Program-made: the position numbers and the translations under genes
In this document: piece by piece, positions 28,233 through 35,650 of the stretch
Numbering within the stretch: position 1 is the first letter of the stretch
How the letters are laid out: every line of letters begins with the position of its first letter
The notes under the pieces: model-generated
Seen by the model: only the letters and a program-made list of their open reading frames with translations
Databases searched by the model: none
Told to the model about the DNA's origin: nothing
Source of the DNA: an uncultured Bacteroidales bacterium
GTDB taxonomy: Bacteria; Bacteroidota; Bacteroidia; Bacteroidales; Paludibacteraceae
Direction: 5' to 3'
Assembly (NCBI GenBank): GCA_945921355.1
Contig: CAMEKM010000001.1
Span: 1 to 64,000 of the forward strand
Length of the DNA stretch: 64,000 nt

Positions 28233-30169
28233 TTTGCTTCGTATTGTTTTAAGGTGTTACATACTTCTATTACCGACGCCACACTTGGAGCGTAACTCAT
28301 GCCTCCATGCCCCTTGAATGGTGGATTGCCATCGTACAATTCATTAAGTGTGCCGATACATAGTTCGCTCATCTCAGCTTCGTAACCCATCAACAAACGG
28401 CGGATGAAGTTCTCGCCCGAATGTTGATATACTTTAAGATACGCAATCGCGTATGATGCTATCGTCCATGGCCATACTGGACCATTGTGGAAGTTTCTGT
28501 CACGCTCCAACTGTCCGCCAATATACTCTGGACGATAACTTCCGCTCTTTGGGGAGATAGTACGTAATCCCTTTGGTGTGTATAGCTCCTTCGTACATAT
28601 ATCTACTACCGCTTTGCATTGGCGCTTGTCTAATGGCGAGTATGGCAACGATGCAGCGATAATCTGATTAGGACGCACCTCGTTGTTGTGATAGTCGCCA
28701 TCAACATAGTCATCTAGATACATTCCATTCCAGAAGGTCTTGATAAAACTATCCTTTGTAATCTCTGCTTGGTACTCCATCAGGTCTGCAATCTGCTCTT
28801 TGCCAAGCTGGCGTTGAATGGTGGCAGTAAAGAGTCGTGCGTTGTACCATAGCGCATTGATTTCCACTACATAACCTGTGCGAGGAGTGATAGGACGACC
28901 ATCTTCCACCGCATTCATCCATGTAGCAGGACGCTCTTTGCCATTAACCCACAATAGGCCATTGTTGTGCAAGAACAAACGTGGGTGTTGTTGCCTGCGA
29001 ATGAACAACATAATATCTATGACAAGTTGACCGTATAAGCGAGTTGTTTCTTCCATGGAAGTGTATGCAGCATATTCTTGTATAGCATGAATAAACCACA
29101 ATAATACATCAGGTTCGTCCATGCCGACTAATTTGTGCGGTCTGCCTTCCATGAAGGCACGTACTTCTTCCACAGCAGTTTTATTCACAATTGCATCCCA
29201 ATATTCTGGACGACCGATACCCATTGTGCATCCTGGCATAGCCAAGAACTCCTCACGAGCCGAAGCGCTGAACCAAGGGTATCCAGCCAATAGGTAGCAC
29301 TTGTCGCCCTCTCGCTTGTAGAACTGTGAAGCTGCGTTTTTCAAACAGCCAAACATGGTATCACGCGCGTTGCGTCTTTTCAATTCTTTTTCCCATAATG
29401 CTTTCAATGTTCTTGGGTTTGCTTCGCTGATACCTGCGGCAAAAATCACGCTCTCACCTTTCTTCATTGGCATCTCGAACCAACCAGGCACCAGTTGATC
29501 TTCCTTGTAAGAGAAACCGCGCTCTTGCTCCTTCAAATACTCAATACCTTTATACCATGTGGGCGCGTGCGTGTATTCTACTTTTTTTGAACATTGCATA
29601 TAGAGTTCAGGGAACAATTCATACATTCTTGCTGCACGACCATTTTCCACTTCACGCATGTCTGAATTGGCAATGTTATTCTCGTGAGTCAATTCATTCG
29701 TATTGCGGTATGCTAAGAATGGCTTGAGTCGCAGTGTTGTGGGCGAATGTGCTTCTACAAGCGTATAGCGAATCAATACGCGCGGCTCAAAACTTACCAG
29801 CATACGTTCCTTGGTCAAAATGACGCCGCCTACACGATAAGTCGTCTTGCTAATTATCTCACAATCAAATTCACGGATGTACTTATGCCCATTCGGCATA
29901 TAGATATGCTCACCATATTGATGAATACCTAAGTTAAACTCCGCTCCATGTTGGATAACAGTTTCATCTAAGCTGCCGAGCAGTACATAATTGCCTTCTG
30001 GCAATGGATCACCCAAAGGCAATACAAGTTGCCCATGGTATTTGCGTGTGTTGCAATCAACCAGCGTAGTAGAGTTATAGGCTCCCGCACGGTTGGTGCG
30101 AAGCATCTCTTTGCTCAGACTGCGTTCAAGATTGATTAGCAATGTCTTGTCAAAATTTAGATAACTCAT
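28229..30169 (-). CDS. Glycogen debranching enzyme (amylo-alpha-1,6-glucosidase, GH133-like)
   Basis: The product has 646 residues. The N-terminal GDE domain (TNRAGAYNSTTLVDCNTRKY, HGQLVLPLG) is followed by the alpha/alpha-barrel GDE_C domain: LAGYPWFSASAREEFLAMPG, LLWVNGKERPATWMNAVEDG, RTGYVVEINALWYNA, and FHNGPVWPWTIASYAIAY. It removes alpha-1,6 branches in the cytoplasm. It sits between manC (38 nt upstream) and the transferase (4-nt overlap). Confidence 0.93.
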   Translation of the reverse strand: MSYLNFDKTLLINLERSLSKEMLRTNRAGAYNSTTLVDCNTRKYHGQLVLPLGDPLPEGNYVLLGSLDETVIQHGAEFNLGIHQYGEHIYMPNGHKYIREFDCEIISKTTYRVGGVILTKERMLVSFEPRVLIRYTLVEAHSPTTLRLKPFLAYRNTNELTHENNIANSDMREVENGRAARMYELFPELYMQCSKKVEYTHAPTWYKGIEYLKEQERGFSYKEDQLVPGWFEMPMKKGESVIFAAGISEANPRTLKALWEKELKRRNARDTMFGCLKNAASQFYKREGDKCYLLAGYPWFSASAREEFLAMPGCTMGIGRPEYWDAIVNKTAVEEVRAFMEGRPHKLVGMDEPDVLLWFIHAIQEYAAYTSMEETTRLYGQLVIDIMLFIRRQQHPRLFLHNNGLLWVNGKERPATWMNAVEDGRPITPRTGYVVEINALWYNARLFTATIQRQLGKEQIADLMEYQAEITKDSFIKTFWNGMYLDDYVDGDYHNNEVRPNQIIAASLPYSPLDKRQCKAVVDICTKELYTPKGLRTISPKSGSYRPEYIGGQLERDRNFHNGPVWPWTIASYAIAYLKVYQHSGENFIRRLLMGYEAEMSELCIGTLNELYDGNPPFKGHGGMSYAPSVASVIEVCNTLKQYEAK

Positions 30170-30207
30170 AGTATAGTCTATTTTAACAGCAGAAGTATTA
30201 GCACTTC

Positions 30208-31305
30208 TTAATTGAATTTTCCGTTAAATTTCAATTCTGCATCCATATAGAATTGGCGTATTTGTTGTTCGTCTGCGCGTTTGCAAATAAGCAATACACC
30301 ATTCGCTTCAGATACGATGCAATCTTCCAATCCCTGAATAACAGCTAAATGTCCTTTAGGCAAGGTAATAATATTGCCGTGACTATCGTAGTAAATAGCA
30401 TCTGAATGTAGGGTTACGTTTTGGTTCTCATCTTTCTCGCTGAGTTCGTATAGTGAACCCCATGTTCCGAGGTCGCTCCAACCAAAGTCGCTAGGCATAA
30501 CGCATACGTTCGTTGCGTGTTCCATCACGCCGTAGTCAATGGATATGCTTGGGCAAGTAGGGAACATCTCTTGAATGAATGCGTCTTCTTGTTCGGTACC
30601 CATCACATCCGCTCCTTGGATGAATTTTTGTGCTACCTCTGGCATGTGCAGTTGCAGGGCACTCTCAATGGAGTGTAGATTCCAAATGAAGATACCTGAA
30701 TTCCAAAGGAAATCGCCACTTTCTACGAAGATTTTCGCTACTTCCAGATTAGGTTTTTCGGTAAATGCATGTACTTTGTACATTCCATTTTCATCCACTT
30801 GCTCACCCATTTGGATATAGCCATATCCTGTTTCAGGGCGGGTGGGCTTCATACCGAGGGTAACTAATGCGTCGTGTTGCTCAATAAACGAGAAGCAGCT
30901 GCAAATAACTGCTCTAAATTTCTCTTCCTGCAAAATTAAGTGATCGCTTGCTGCAACAACGATGTTGGCATTGTTTTGTCCTTTTTTAACCGTCATAGCT
31001 TTGATTCTTGCCATTGCGTATGCAATGCATGGAGCCGTATTTCGTCTTGCAGGTTCGCAAAGCACTTGACTTGACTGTAAGTCGGGAATTTGCTCCAACA
31101 CCTGGTCGCGGTAGATGATGTTGGTTACGATCAAAATGTTTTCAATAGGTACGATTGGACGGAAGCGATCAATAGTCATTTGTAGCAAGCTTCGACCAAT
31201 GCCAAAGAAATCAAGAAACTGCTTTGGTTTTTCGTTTCTGCTGAATGGCCAAAAGCGACTTCCGACACCTCCTGCCATAATTACACAATAATTGTTTTCT
31301 TTCAT
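30208..31305 (-). CDS. manC: Mannose-1-phosphate guanylyltransferase
   Basis: I start the gene at the ATG giving MKENNYCVIMAGGVGSRFWP. The frame is open further upstream, but that would extend through the promoter. The nucleotidyltransferase signature GGVGSRFWPFSRNEKPKQFL is complete. FVESGDFLWNSGIFIWN and SIDYGVMEHA, typical of GDP-mannose pyrophosphorylases, follow. There is no PMI cupin domain; the length (365) matches the single-domain form. It makes GDP-mannose for surface glycans. Heading a glycogen operon is a little unexpected. Confidence 0.92.
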   Translation of the reverse strand: MKENNYCVIMAGGVGSRFWPFSRNEKPKQFLDFFGIGRSLLQMTIDRFRPIVPIENILIVTNIIYRDQVLEQIPDLQSSQVLCEPARRNTAPCIAYAMARIKAMTVKKGQNNANIVVAASDHLILQEEKFRAVICSCFSFIEQHDALVTLGMKPTRPETGYGYIQMGEQVDENGMYKVHAFTEKPNLEVAKIFVESGDFLWNSGIFIWNLHSIESALQLHMPEVAQKFIQGADVMGTEQEDAFIQEMFPTCPSISIDYGVMEHATNVCVMPSDFGWSDLGTWGSLYELSEKDENQNVTLHSDAIYYDSHGNIITLPKGHLAVIQGLEDCIVSEANGVLLICKRADEQQIRQFYMDAELKFNGKFN

Positions 31306-31350
31306 GATATGTGTTCTAATGATTAGTCTATCTATGTTTCTTTTAGCCTG

Positions 31351-31382
31351 CAAAGATACAACTTTTTTTTGATAATTGCAAG
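31351..31382 (-). promoter_or_regulatory. Promoter of the manC-glycogen operon
   Basis: The -7 box TATCTTTG (plus-strand 31351-31358) is 46 nt upstream of the chosen manC start. The -33 position shows CTTG after 20 nt, one base off TTTG. This supports the shorter manC start. Confidence 0.6.
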
Positions 31383-31440
31383 CGTAAAATTACTTTTATG
31401 TCGTACAACATATAAAAGGAGGTGTTAGTTTACTATAAAA

Positions 31441-31468
31441 TAGGCACTTCTTGGTAGTAAAGTGCCTA
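31441..31468 (-). terminator. Terminator after ispG
   Basis: A 9-bp perfect stem (TAGGCACTT pairs with AAGTGCCTA) has a 10-nt loop. On the - strand it is followed by TTTTATAG. Confidence 0.65.
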
Positions 31469-31497
31469 ATAGAAGGTGATATATGTATAGAACATGA

Positions 31498-32898
31498 TTA
31501 TTTGTCAGCCTCAATCAGGGCGAGTAGTTGTTGTACTGCGTCTTCTTGAGGGATGTTTTTGAGGATACATTCTTTGCCGCGATAGAGGCTGACCTTGCCT
31601 CGGCCTGCGCCTACGTAGCCATAATCGGCATCCGCCATCTCGCCTGGACCATTAACAATACAGCCCATGATGCCGATTTTAAGCCCTTGCAGATGGGATG
31701 TGGCAGCTTTCACTTGAGCGATGGTTTGCTCCAAATCGAAGAGCGTACGACCGCAACCAGGGCAGGAGATATACTCCGTTTTATACATACGCACGCGCGC
31801 GGCTTGCAGAATGTCTTTGCTGAGCCGTGCTAAATCTTCTGCAGCGAAGTGGTCATTGTTGAGCACTAAATCTGTGCAGTTGTGATCCCAGAGCAAGCGA
31901 CCACATTCGGCAGCAGCATGGAGTTGGAAGAGTTGCCAATCGGTGTCAGCGTTGGAGAAAAAGACGGTCGTGTCTTCTATCTTAACTTGTGTAGTTGCTG
32001 CATAGCGAATGCTTTGCTCATCATCGAAGTAATCTACCAACGCTTTGGCTACGGGTAGTTCTTTTTCGGGGGCTTCGCTTAGACTCACGCGAATGGTGTC
32101 GCCTATGCCGTCTGCGAGCAGTGCACCTATACCGACAGCGGACTTCACGCGGCCATCTTCACCTTCGCCTGCTTCCGTTACGCCCAAGTGCAAAGGGAAA
32201 GCCATGCCCTCTTTCTGCATTTGCCATACCAACAGACGGACGGTAGTAACCATCACGCGGGTATTGCTGGCTTTAATGGAAAGGACTATATCTTTGAAAT
32301 CTTCTGCCACTGCCACGCGCAAGAACTCCATGCAACTCTCTACCATGCCTTCGGGTGTATCGCCATAGCGCGACATGATACGGTCACTCAGACTGCCGTG
32401 ATTAACACCAATACGCAGGGCAGTCTTGTGCTCCTTGCAGATATTGAGTAGTTGGATGAAACGATTGCGCAGTCGCTGCAATTCTGCTTGATATTCTTCT
32501 TCCGTATAGTCTATTTGCTTGAATTTGCGGGCAGGGTCAATGTAATTACCTGGGTTGATACGTACTTTCTCTACCACTTTTGCTGCGGCATCTGCCACGT
32601 CCGATTGGAAGTGGACGTCTGCTACAATAGGACAATTTTGAATTTTGAATTTTGAATTATGAATTATCTCATGTACCTGCGAAAGGGATTCCACTTCGCG
32701 CATGCCTTGGGTGGTAAAACGCAGAAGTTCCGTGCCTGCGGCAATGCAACGTTCAGCTTGTGCCACGCTACCTTCGATATCATTGGTAGAGGTGTTCGCC
32801 ATTGTTTGAATACGAACAGGGTGTTCGCTGCCTATGGATAGACTGCCTACATGGGTGGTCGTAGTTTGACGACGATGGTATGTCAATTGTATGTTCAT
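31498..32898 (-). CDS. ispG: 4-hydroxy-3-methylbut-2-enyl diphosphate synthase
   Basis: I chose the ATG giving MNIQLTYHRRQ, seven codons inside the longest frame and close to the promoter. IspG features are VRIQTMANTSTNDIEGSVAQ, VADVHF, VRINPGNY, LRIGVNHGSLSDRI, the FeS ligands in YISCPGCGRT and GIMGCIVNGPGEM. The length (466) is between the ~370-residue and the ~600-residue Bacteroidetes forms, so the middle insertion is short. Residues ~88-95 (NSKFKIQN) are encoded by an AT-rich dispersed repeat lying in frame. MEP-pathway isoprenoid synthesis; an iron-sulfur enzyme. Confidence 0.93.
   Translation of the reverse strand: MNIQLTYHRRQTTTTHVGSLSIGSEHPVRIQTMANTSTNDIEGSVAQAERCIAAGTELLRFTTQGMREVESLSQVHEIIHNSKFKIQNCPIVADVHFQSDVADAAAKVVEKVRINPGNYIDPARKFKQIDYTEEEYQAELQRLRNRFIQLLNICKEHKTALRIGVNHGSLSDRIMSRYGDTPEGMVESCMEFLRVAVAEDFKDIVLSIKASNTRVMVTTVRLLVWQMQKEGMAFPLHLGVTEAGEGEDGRVKSAVGIGALLADGIGDTIRVSLSEAPEKELPVAKALVDYFDDEQSIRYAATTQVKIEDTTVFFSNADTDWQLFQLHAAAECGRLLWDHNCTDLVLNNDHFAAEDLARLSKDILQAARVRMYKTEYISCPGCGRTLFDLEQTIAQVKAATSHLQGLKIGIMGCIVNGPGEMADADYGYVGAGRGKVSLYRGKECILKNIPQEDAVQQLLALIEADK
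32634..32666. repeat. AT-rich dispersed repeat inside ispG
   Basis: This is a run of TTTTGAA/TTATGAA-type units reading in frame through ispG. Related sequence occurs in intergenic DNA at about 20483-20550, 25606-25620 and 34917-34945. Inside ispG it encodes NSKFKIQN just before the conserved VADVHF strand. Confidence 0.6.
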
Positions 32899-32916
32899 AA
32901 AAGCCTGAATTTGGTG

Positions 32917-32948
32917 CAAAGTTACTCAAATATTTTGGATTAAGCAAT
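32917..32948 (-). promoter_or_regulatory. Promoter of ispG
   Basis: TAACTTTG (plus-strand 32917-32924) has a one-off -33 box (plus-strand CAAT at 32945-32948) 20 nt further upstream. The leader to the chosen start is very short, about 15 nt. Confidence 0.6.
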
Positions 32949-32984
32949 AAAAATGGCACATTTTCACACTTTTTTTGCAAAATA

Positions 32985-33016
32985 TTTGGTCATATCAAAA
33001 AAAAGCAGTACTTTTG
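32985..33016 (+). promoter_or_regulatory. Promoter upstream of tRNA-Lys
   Basis: TTTG at 32985-32988, a 20-nt spacer and TACTTTTG at 33009-33016 give a perfect Bacteroidetes promoter. The transcript would run ~170 nt before the tRNA, through a structured element at 33090-33188. Confidence 0.75.
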
Positions 33017-33089
33017 CACCCGCTTTCGAATGGAAGCATGCGTTTTTGCGCAACAACCGAATAAGTGTTCTTTTAAAATAACCGCTTAA

Positions 33090-33188
33090 AAAACATCCGA
33101 GAAGCTCGTGGCTTCGAGGATAGAGCGTAGGCATTGAGCACCTAACGATGCAGAGCATCGGTCATTGTGCGAAATTGCCAAACGCGAG
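33090..33188 (+). ncRNA. Structured leader element, copy 1
   Basis: Two predicted hairpins: GAAGC-tcgtg-GCTTC, then a longer arm in which GGCA/TGCC and GCAC/GTGC enclose CGATGC-aga-GCATCG. A second copy at 39221-39315 keeps the layout with paired changes in the stems. The conserved blocks are GGCATTGAGC and AATTGCC(A/G)AACGCGAG. It directly precedes tRNA-Lys. Whether it acts as RNA or DNA is unknown. Confidence 0.4.
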
Positions 33189-33261
33189 GATTCAGTAGCT
33201 CAGCAGGTAGAGCACATCCCTTTTAAGGATGGGGTCCTGGGTTCGAGCCCCAGCTGAATCA
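33189..33261 (+). tRNA. tRNA-Lys (anticodon TTT)
   Basis: A 73-nt cloverleaf. Acceptor GATTCAG pairs with CTGAATC, the D-arm is AGCTCAGCAGGTAGAGC, and anticodon stem CATCC/GGATG has loop CTTTTAA. The T-arm holds GGTTCGAGCCC and the discriminator is A. Its own promoter and terminator flank it. It marks the left edge of the accessory region, a common insertion position, but no integrase is present. Confidence 0.95.
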
Positions 33262-33281
33262 CAAAGATCAAATGAATAGTG

Positions 33282-33326
33282 AAAATGATAGCCTAAGAGA
33301 TAACTTAGGTTATCATTTTGCTTTTT
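33282..33326 (+). terminator. Rho-independent terminator of tRNA-Lys
   Basis: A 16-nt stem with one mismatch (AAAATGATAGCCTAAG pairs with CTTAGGTTATCATTTT) has a 6-nt loop and is followed by GCTTTTTT. Confidence 0.85.
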
Positions 33327-33375
33327 TAAGAACAGAATGCTATAGGTATCCTAATTCATTTCTTCAAAGGAGATA

Positions 33376-33591
33376 CTATTTTTTTTGTGCGTTGTAGGAC
33401 TCGATGGTCTTTGTCTGGATGATGATTGCTGTATCGCCTCTAGTGAGGGATTTGCTTTCGGTTGTGATAGTGCGGGTTACATTACATGAGGTAAGTCCCA
33501 ATGCCATCGCAATAGATGTAGCAATAGCCAATGCGAGGTACTTGATTGCCTTCAGAAGGCGTTGTTTTTGTGTGTCAGTTAAATGTCTCAT
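33376..33591 (-). CDS. Small lipoprotein-like protein
   Basis: The product has 71 residues. A basic N-terminus (MRHLTDTQKQRLLKAIKYLA) leads to a hydrophobic helix and a lipobox-like GLTSC, then a short hydrophilic tail (NVTRTITTESKSLTRGDTAI). It resembles the small secreted or lysis-associated proteins often seen beside phage-like DNA in Bacteroidales. No family name is certain. It is probably expressed. Confidence 0.6.
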   Translation of the reverse strand: MRHLTDTQKQRLLKAIKYLALAIATSIAMALGLTSCNVTRTITTESKSLTRGDTAIIIQTKTIESYNAQKK

Positions 33592-33735
33592 TTTATTCGA
33601 AAAGTTTTAAGAGTTAGTTAGTCGATGGTAGCCGACCTTTAGAACAGCGGCATAGCTGAGGTGGTGTGCGCTTCGCACTAGTAATGTCGCCTCTGGCGAG
33701 GTGATGGCCTCGCCAGTAGGGATCATTAGCAGTTT

Positions 33736-34056
33736 TTATTTCCCGTTCAAGACTTCGTCTTTGCAGATGTTGAAGACAAATGCATGAATGGTTTTGAACT
33801 TCGATTGCTTGATGAACGCAGCTCGGTCGCTTGCCATGAAAGAAGGGTCTTCCAAACGTTCGCGAGTAGCAGCAGCTATCTGCGCGAACTGACTACGCCA
33901 TGTTTGTTCTTTCTGAGTAACAGGTGTTGAACGTTCACCATGGACGGAGGTGTACTTGCGGTTGGATTGCTTGCGGTAATTGTAGCAAGTGCGGTACTTT
34001 TTGGAGATTTTGCCCGAAAGGTGATGGATCGGGTCTTCGTAAACCACTTGTGCCAT
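33736..34056 (-). CDS. Hypothetical protein, paralogue A of a small accessory family
   Basis: The start chosen gives MAQVVYEDPIHHLSGKISKK (106 residues), matching the length of the 103-residue paralogue just upstream on the same strand. The longer frame would extend through the leader. The shared pattern is a GKI(S/C)K(K/H) block, SQ/KEQ followed by R..F...AAAT, DP or NP, and a closing KYK(T/S)(I/L)(H/Y)(A/G)(F/Y)V. It has no signal peptide and no recognised domain. It is transcribed from the module 1 promoter at 34156-34186, with a ~95-nt leader. Confidence 0.65.
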   Translation of the reverse strand: MAQVVYEDPIHHLSGKISKKYRTCYNYRKQSNRKYTSVHGERSTPVTQKEQTWRSQFAQIAAATRERLEDPSFMASDRAAFIKQSKFKTIHAFVFNICKDEVLNGK

Positions 34057-34139
34057 ATGTGTTCGGCAATCGAACACCGAGTATAAATGAAAGACAATTG
34101 GCGTCAATTTGGAGGTCAATTAATGACAATTATTTTCGA

Positions 34140-34322
34140 GGAGTATATGTCGAAACAAAAATACGCTTCGTTCCACTCGCTACAAAAATAATTAGAAATC
34201 AATGATAATTTTTTGTTTCTGCCCAAATGAATGCAACGCGTTGCATTAGTGGGCAGAACAAAATAAGATATTTATACTCGGTGTTCAGAATCCTCTATGC
34301 CGTGAGAGGGGTTTAGTTAGTT
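34140..34322 (-). promoter_or_regulatory. Promoter/hairpin module 1
   Basis: On the - strand the promoter is TTTG (34183-34186), 19 nt, TATTTTTG (34156-34163). Just upstream is a large palindrome at 34217-34258: TTCTGCCC/GGGCAGAA arms around the perfect palindrome ATGCAACGCGTTGCAT. The distal end carries CCTCTATGCCGTGAGAGGGG. Nearly the same sequence recurs as modules 2 and 3. Confidence 0.65.
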
Positions 34323-34369
34323 CATGTTTATCGTTTAACGAATTAAGGTTTAAGGATCAGAGGTAAAGG

Positions 34370-34681
34370 TTAGGATTTGAGTTTTGCATACTCTTTTGCC
34401 AAGACATAGCCGTAGAGGGATTTATACTTGGTTTGTGCCTCAAACTCTGCTTCGTAGGTAGCACGAGTGGTTGGGTTTGCTAAGGCAGTCTTGGTCGCAG
34501 CAGCTGCTTGACGGAACAAATCTTGGCGATTCAACTTTGCTTGCGAGTAAGGTTTGGTACGAGGGTTGCAGATTTGTGAGGTGAAGGTCTCGCCGTACAT
34601 TTCTTTGAAGATGATGTCAGAGTGTTTGCAGATTTTGCCACGGAATTGGCGGAAGGGTGCTTCTAATTTGATTTTAGACAT
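34370..34681 (-). CDS. Hypothetical protein, paralogue B of a small accessory family
   Basis: The product has 103 residues. It contains RQFRGKICKHSDIIFKEMYG, then AKLNRQDLFRQAAAATKTAL and TKYKSLYGYVLAKEYAKLKS. It is homologous along its length to the 106-residue protein encoded next downstream (33736-34056). It is predicted helical, basic and cytoplasmic, with no named domain. It is transcribed from module 2. The leader ends in a GTTC...GAAC hairpin close to the start codon, shared with its paralogue. Confidence 0.65.
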   Translation of the reverse strand: MSKIKLEAPFRQFRGKICKHSDIIFKEMYGETFTSQICNPRTKPYSQAKLNRQDLFRQAAAATKTALANPTTRATYEAEFEAQTKYKSLYGYVLAKEYAKLKS

Positions 34682-34731
34682 TTTAGTTCGGCAATGAACG
34701 GGAGTATAAATTTAAGACAATTGATGACAAT

Positions 34732-34912
34732 TCAAAGATGTTTTTTGTAACAAAAATACGCAGCGCTACGCTTGCTACAAAAATAAAGAAAAATCAATGA
34801 TCATCTTTTGTTTCTGCCCAAATGAATGCAACGCGTTGCATGGGTGGGCAAAACAAAATAAGATATTTATACTCGGTATTCGTAATCCTCTATGCCGTGA
34901 GAGGGGTTAAAG
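34732..34912 (-). promoter_or_regulatory. Promoter/hairpin module 2
   Basis: TTTG (34778-34781), a 19-nt spacer and TATTTTTG (34751-34758) on the - strand. The upstream palindrome has TGCCC (34815-34819) and GGGCA (34846-34850) around ATGCAACGCGTTGCAT. It is near-identical to module 1 over about 150 bp. Confidence 0.65.
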
Positions 34913-34932
34913 GGTTAATTAAGAATTTTGAA

Positions 34933-35199
34933 TTAAGAATTGATAGTATGGAGTGTACAGGTCCAGCAGTGGTTGAAGGTAAGGGACTGGGCGAGGGTTT
35001 GGCGGATGATGTCGCATGCTTCGTCGGGAAGGAAGAGTTGAGGGTCGAGAGGGACGACCTTGACTGTGAGGGTGGTGCCCTCGGCAGAGAACTCGGGATT
35101 AAGGGTTTCTAAATGAAAGAGGACTGCCTCTTTGGCTTGGAGCATCTCGGCTGCGCTTTGGCAGGGGATGGTAATGATAATGATGTGTTTGGGTTTCAT
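34933..35199 (-). CDS. Hypothetical protein, 88 residues
   Basis: The product starts MKPKHIIIITIPCQSAAEML and continues with alternating beta and alpha segments (VLFHLETLNPEFSAEGTTLT, LFLPDEACDIIRQTLAQSL). It has no signal peptide and no recognised domain. It is probably a small cytoplasmic protein, driven by module 3 immediately upstream. Confidence 0.55.
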   Translation of the reverse strand: MKPKHIIIITIPCQSAAEMLQAKEAVLFHLETLNPEFSAEGTTLTVKVVPLDPQLFLPDEACDIIRQTLAQSLTFNHCWTCTLHTINS

Positions 35200-35265
35200 A
35201 TTGATAGGATTTGTTATTTAAAGACAATTTTGGTCAATTGGGTCGTCAATTAGTGTCACTTTGAG

Positions 35266-35400
35266 GATGATTTTTTTGTAACAAAAATACGCTTCACTTT
35301 GTTCGCTACAAAAATAAATAAAAATCTAGAACTATCTTTTGTTTTTGTCCAAATGAATGCAGCACACTGCATTGGTGGACAAAACAAAAATTATAATAAT
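35266..35400 (-). promoter_or_regulatory. Promoter/hairpin module 3
   Basis: TTTG (35309-35312), 19 nt, TATTTTTG (35282-35289). The palindrome has changed on both sides compared with modules 1 and 2: TGTCC pairs with GGACA, and ATGCAG pairs with CTGCAT. Pairing is therefore preserved while the sequence differs. Confidence 0.6.
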
Positions 35401-35495
35401 GTTTGTCATTCTTTCAAGTAGTTTAAGTGATTTAACTTTGTCAAGTTGGGTGGTGTCCTTTCTGTGGGACGCGTTTCTATAATAATGCTGCACAG

Positions 35496-35639
35496 AATGT
35501 ATGCGTAGCAAGGATTTTGTGCATACATTTTGGATAAAAGGGTATAAACAAAGACTTTTATATTTGTATGAATGGTTGATAATCTTCATATTATACAGAA
35601 AATGATTTTTCTTGCATATTTTGTTGCTACGCATACATT
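35496..35639. mobile_element. 144-bp segment bounded by 16-bp perfect inverted repeats
   Basis: AATGTATGCGTAGCAA at 35496-35511 is exactly inverted at 35624-35639. Between them are 112 AT-rich bases, including a further inverted copy of the first nine bases (GCATACATT at 35521-35529). No ORF lies inside. It could be a MITE-like element or an invertible segment. No clear target-site duplication is visible. Confidence 0.45.
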
Positions 35640-35650
35640 TATGCAGTCAT

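Noticed and set aside
33189-33261. tRNA-Lys as the attachment site of an integrated element
   Set aside because: No integrase and no duplicated tRNA 3' end were found in the window, so only an unproven edge position can be stated.
35332-35634. A 100-codon - strand ORF
   Set aside because: It overlaps the inverted-repeat element and promoter module 3. Composition is that of AT-rich non-coding DNA.
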